Shown here piece after piece: positions 62,063-64,000 of a DNA stretch of 64,000 nucleotides. Both the position numbers and the translations under genes were made by a program. Each line of letters opens with the position of its first letter. Within the stretch, counting starts at the first letter, position 1. Source of the DNA: an uncultured Collinsella sp. (GTDB taxonomy: Bacteria; Actinomycetota; Coriobacteriia; Coriobacteriales; Coriobacteriaceae); the NCBI GenBank assembly GCA_958421275.1, contig CATZLI010000004.1:211091-275090 (forward strand), given 5' to 3'. The notes under the pieces are model-generated. The model ran no database searches. It was not told where the DNA came from and saw only the letters and a list, made by a program, of their open reading frames with translations.

Positions 62063-62111
62063 TACATGCAAGTGAGCGTTCAAGGGGGGGGTTGCGGCCC
62101 CCTTTTTCGTG
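62040..62111. repeat. Direct repeat, copy 1 (tRNA 3' end and terminator)
   Basis: From the T-loop TTCGAG of tRNA-Leu through CATACATGCAAGTGAGCG and the terminator (GGGG/CCCC then five T residues). It is repeated at 62227-62295 with one substitution (GCACCA to GCTCCA) and three fewer G residues. Confidence 0.85.
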
Positions 62112-62142
62112 CCGAACTCGCGTGAGCGCGCGAAGCGTTAAG

Positions 62143-62165
62143 CAAACAGGCCTGTGGCCTGTTTG
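62143..62165. repeat. Hairpin between the direct repeats
   Basis: CAAACAGGCC pairs with GGCCTGTTTG across TGT. The 115 bp between the direct repeats (62112-62226) hold this hairpin, GC-rich palindromic sequence (CGAAGCCCGGGGCTTCG) and no gene. Confidence 0.6.
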
Positions 62166-62226
62166 TAGCGGAGCGTGGCGAGGGCGCCGCGCGCCCGAAG
62201 CCCGGGGCTTCGCGAAGCGAAGGCCC

Positions 62227-62295
62227 TTCGAGTCTCGCCTCGGGCTCCATACATGCAAGTGAGCGTTCAAGGGGGTTGCGGCCCCCTTTTTCGTG
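62227..62295. repeat. Direct repeat, copy 2 (partial tRNA 3' end)
   Basis: Carries the 3' third of the tRNA-Leu gene (T-loop to CCA) plus the same downstream terminator, but no 5' part. Hence it is a remnant and not a second tRNA. The second terminator (GGGGG/CCCCC, five T residues) is intact. Confidence 0.85.
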
Positions 62296-62303
62296 TACGT
62301 AAT

Positions 62304-62330
62304 GTGATAACGCGCTGTACGTGTTATTAT
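62304..62330 (+). promoter_or_regulatory. Putative promoter of infC-rpmI-rplT
   Basis: An extended -10, TG-T-TATTAT (62322-62330), with a weak -35 GTGATA (62304-62309). Transcription from about 62337 would give a leader of about 175 nt. Confidence 0.4.
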
Positions 62331-62336
62331 TCGCAA

Positions 62337-62505
62337 GGCGTTGTTCCCGCAATGCCCTAAAGAGGAACCCGAGGGTTCCCACCTTTTGGCGCCAATGAGC
62401 AGCTGACTGGTCATACAACTTAGATTCCCTTCCTCAAATCGAGGAACTCTATGTGTACGACCTGGTTGCTGAGAAGCGCCGGGTTATTTTTTTATGAATG
62501 GAGGT
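62337..62505 (+). promoter_or_regulatory. infC leader, possible attenuator
   Basis: GGAACCC/GGGTTCC form a local hairpin at 62364-62379. Alternatively AACCC (62366-62370) and GGCGC (62388-62392) can pair with the contiguous GCGCCGGGTT at 62476-62485, which is followed by ATTTTTTT and then the infC ribosome-binding site. The mutually exclusive folds and terminal T-tract resemble the L20-controlled infC leaders of Bacillus. Control by L20 is inference. Confidence 0.45.
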
Positions 62506-62512
62506 AGGGAAA

Positions 62513-63067
62513 ATAACTAAGTCTGATGACACCCGCATCAACGACGAGATCACTGCATCTTCGTGCCGTTTGATTGGCGTCGATGGCTCTCAGCTCGGCC
62601 TGTTCGCCATCCGCGATGCCCAGCGCGTCGCCGACGATCAGGGTCTCGACTTGGTCGAGATCGCTCCCAACGCGGAGCCGCCGGTCTGCAAGGTCATGGA
62701 CTACGGTAAGTTCAAGTACCAGCAGGCCATGAAGGCCAAGGCTGCTCGTAAGAACCAGTCCAAGGTCGAGGTCAAGGAAATGAAGTTCCGACCCAAGATC
62801 GACGTTGGCGACTACGAGACCAAGAAGGGCCACGTTCTGCGTTTCCTCAAGAAGGGCGCACGCGTTAAGATCACCATCATGTTCCGCGGCCGTGAGATGG
62901 CTCACCCGGAGCAGGGCCTTAACGTTCTCGAGCGTCTCGCCGAGGATGTCAAGCCTTACGCTACGGTCGAGTCCAAGCCTAAGATGGAAGGCCGTAACAT
63001 GCTTATGCTGCTCGCCCCGATTAAGGGCGCCTTCGATGAGGATAAAGCGGCAAGCGATACCAAGTAA
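62513..63067 (+). CDS. infC: Translation initiation factor IF-3
   Basis: IF-3 (184 aa from the proposed start) with RINDEITASSCRLIGVDGSQ, the linker-proximal LDLVEIAPNAEPPVCKVMDYGKF and the C-terminal domain with RPKIDVGDYETK and KITIMFRGREMAHPEQG. It keeps 30S subunits free and proofreads start codons. A perfect GGAGGT (62500-62505) lies 7 nt before ATA at 62513. An ATG at 62498 overlaps that ribosome-binding site and has none of its own. A rare AUA start is therefore likely, as rare starts are used for infC elsewhere for self-control. With the ATG the protein would be 189 aa. Confidence 0.93.
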   Translation: MTKSDDTRINDEITASSCRLIGVDGSQLGLFAIRDAQRVADDQGLDLVEIAPNAEPPVCKVMDYGKFKYQQAMKAKAARKNQSKVEVKEMKFRPKIDVGDYETKKGHVLRFLKKGARVKITIMFRGREMAHPEQGLNVLERLAEDVKPYATVESKPKMEGRNMLMLLAPIKGAFDEDKAASDTK

Positions 63068-63099
63068 CTAGTGTTCTGTAACCGATTAAGGAGTATTTC

Positions 63100-63291
63100 A
63101 TGCCTAAGATGAAGTCCCACAGCGGCACCAAGAAGCGTTTCCGCAAGACTGGTACCGGCAAGCTTATGCGCGCCAAGGCTTTCAAGAGCCACATCCTGAG
63201 CAAGAAGTCCACCAAGCGTAAGCGTGGCTTCCGTCAGGAGACCGAGATCGCCGCTGCCGACCGCAAGGTCATCAAGTCGCGTCTCGCCTAA
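63100..63291 (+). CDS. rpmI: Ribosomal protein L35
   Basis: A 63-aa basic protein, full length for L35: [20 protein letters not shown] at the start and the [12 protein letters not shown] segment. AAGGAG lies 8 nt before the ATG. It is 32 bp after infC, in the conserved infC-rpmI-rplT order. Confidence 0.97.
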   Translation: MPKMKSHSGTKKRFRKTGTGKLMRAKAFKSHILSKKSTKRKRGFRQETEIAAADRKVIKSRLA

Positions 63292-63337
63292 GTTCGCGTT
63301 CCCGTTTTTCGTTTTACCGTCTAGGAGTTGATAGAAC

Positions 63338-63697
63338 ATGGCACGTATTAAGCGCGCTGTTGCCGCCAAGAAGAAGCGCCGTACCGTTATGCACCGTGCG
63401 AAGGGTTACTACGGTGCCGCTTCGCGTACTTACAAGCATGCTAAAGAGCAGGTCCAGCACTCCCTGCAGTATCAGTATCGTGATCGCCGCAACAAGAAGC
63501 GCGAGATTCGTTCTCTCTGGATCACCCGTATCAACGCTGCTGCTCGCCTGAACGACATCTCTTACTCTCAGTTCATGCACGGTCTGAAGGTTGCCGGCAT
63601 CGAGCTCGACCGCAAGGTCCTGGCTCAGATGGCTTACGAGGACATCGAGTCCTTCAACGAGCTGGCTACCATCGCCAAGAAGGCTCTCGAGGCCTAA
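63338..63697 (+). CDS. rplT: Ribosomal protein L20
   Basis: A 119-aa large-subunit assembly protein: ARIKRAVAAKKKRRTVMHRA, then AKGYYGAASRTYKHAKEQV and RDRRNKKREIRSLWITRINA, full length. TAGGAG precedes the ATG. L20 represses its own operon in several bacteria by binding the infC leader. Confidence 0.97.
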   Translation: MARIKRAVAAKKKRRTVMHRAKGYYGAASRTYKHAKEQVQHSLQYQYRDRRNKKREIRSLWITRINAAARLNDISYSQFMHGLKVAGIELDRKVLAQMAYEDIESFNELATIAKKALEA

Positions 63698-63716
63698 TAG
63701 ATTCTCTTGAATCGCT

Positions 63717-63755
63717 AGGGGAGTGTCGCGTTGTGCGCGGCGCTCCCTCTTTTTA
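63717..63755 (+). terminator. Terminator of infC-rpmI-rplT
   Basis: AGGGGAGTGTCGCG pairs with CGCGGCGCTCCCTC-type sequence (two G-T pairs) and is followed by TTTTT. Confidence 0.85.
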
Positions 63756-64000
63756 TCTGAAGCGCTGGTTTATATAGCAAAAGCGCGGGTAGATAGACAC
63801 TTACAGGTGACCGATCTTTATATATCTCTTAACCGAAGGGTCATCATCTGATACGTGCAGTATTTCTGCACCAGCCTTTCTATTACTTATATAGGAAGCG
63901 ATGTATTGTGTAGGACTTGTGAAGAGTGGAATTCCCGCCCACGGGGCCCCTCCGGTCTGGCAATATATCTCCTTGCCGCGCGGCCCGGTCGAACCGGGAA
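63756..64000 (+). other. Noncoding, structured region running off the right edge
   Basis: No plausible gene. Several short stems are visible: GTGCAG/CTGCAC (63858-63874) and CTTTCTAT/ATAGGAAG (about 63877-63899), with a GC-rich tail of C- and G-runs (GGCCCGG, CCCGGTCG). AGTGGAATTCCCG near 63927 only loosely resembles a T-box core. It may be the leader of the next gene, which is outside the window. Confidence 0.35.

Noticed and set aside
1..64000. CRISPR array, prophage or insertion sequence
   Set aside because: No regularly spaced repeats, transposase, integrase or phage structural gene was seen; the repeats found are two-copy elements, hairpins or tandem duplications.

Overview
The window is a high-GC (roughly 60%), gene-dense bacterial chromosome segment. 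Gene content points to an anaerobic, gut-type actinobacterium of the class Coriobacteriia, most likely Collinsella: a reverse rubrerythrin, an Etf-coupled lactate dehydrogenase, a single-chain PurL with fused glutaminase, a DUF3516 Ski2-like helicase and an LAXTG surface protein. The genus is inferred from protein families and base composition, not from a marker gene.

Layout. 1-5 kb: the end of a nuclease-fold protein, a 123-bp structured repeat, rubrerythrin, and an alcohol/aldehyde dehydrogenase pair. 4.7-12.6 kb: HIRAN protein, phosphoesterase, DUF2130 protein, Ski2-like helicase, the second 123-bp repeat, trmB and a Trm9-like methyltransferase. 12.9-17.4 kb: XRE regulator with a DUF4097 protein, then elp3 and a spermidine-synthase-fold protein. 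17.4-23 kb: a three-gene minus-strand cassette of TerB-N/TerB-C protein, BrxD/DUF2791-type ATPase and Lhr-like helicase, the best candidate for a poorly described system. 23-27 kb: DUF554 protein and a five-gene, mostly exported surface cluster. 27.5-31 kb: lactate dehydrogenase/EtfB/EtfA. 31-36.7 kb: HD hydrolase, AzlCD, a KdgT-like permease, a diguanylate cyclase and an EamA exporter. 36.8-43.8 kb: purL, a KefB-like antiporter and hom. 44-49.5 kb: a decayed livJ copy followed by a complete livJHMGF branched-chain amino acid ABC operon. 49.5-52.4 kb: a hairpin-rich gap, cutC, a GalT-like protein and a BASS transporter. 52.6-59 kb: a RecJ-helicase fusion, rel and a metallo-beta-lactamase-fold hydrolase. 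59-64 kb: fba, a transglutaminase-like protein, tRNA-Leu(CAA) with a duplicated 3' end, and the infC-rpmI-rplT operon.

How the genes work together. Fermentative carbon and redox flow is represented by the dehydrogenases, lactate/Etf and fba. Amino acid supply and stress signalling are represented by liv, azlCD, hom and rel. Translation and tRNA modification are represented by trmB, the Trm9-like enzyme, Elp3, IF3, L35 and L20. Nucleic-acid processing is unusually rich: four helicase-domain proteins (Ski2-like, Lhr-like, the RecJ fusion, and the HIRAN protein as a possible partner).

Intergenic DNA is unusually structured. Long perfect inverted repeats, several carrying GGGAC/GTCCC, occur between many genes and are listed individually. 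No CRISPR array, prophage, insertion sequence or rRNA was seen.
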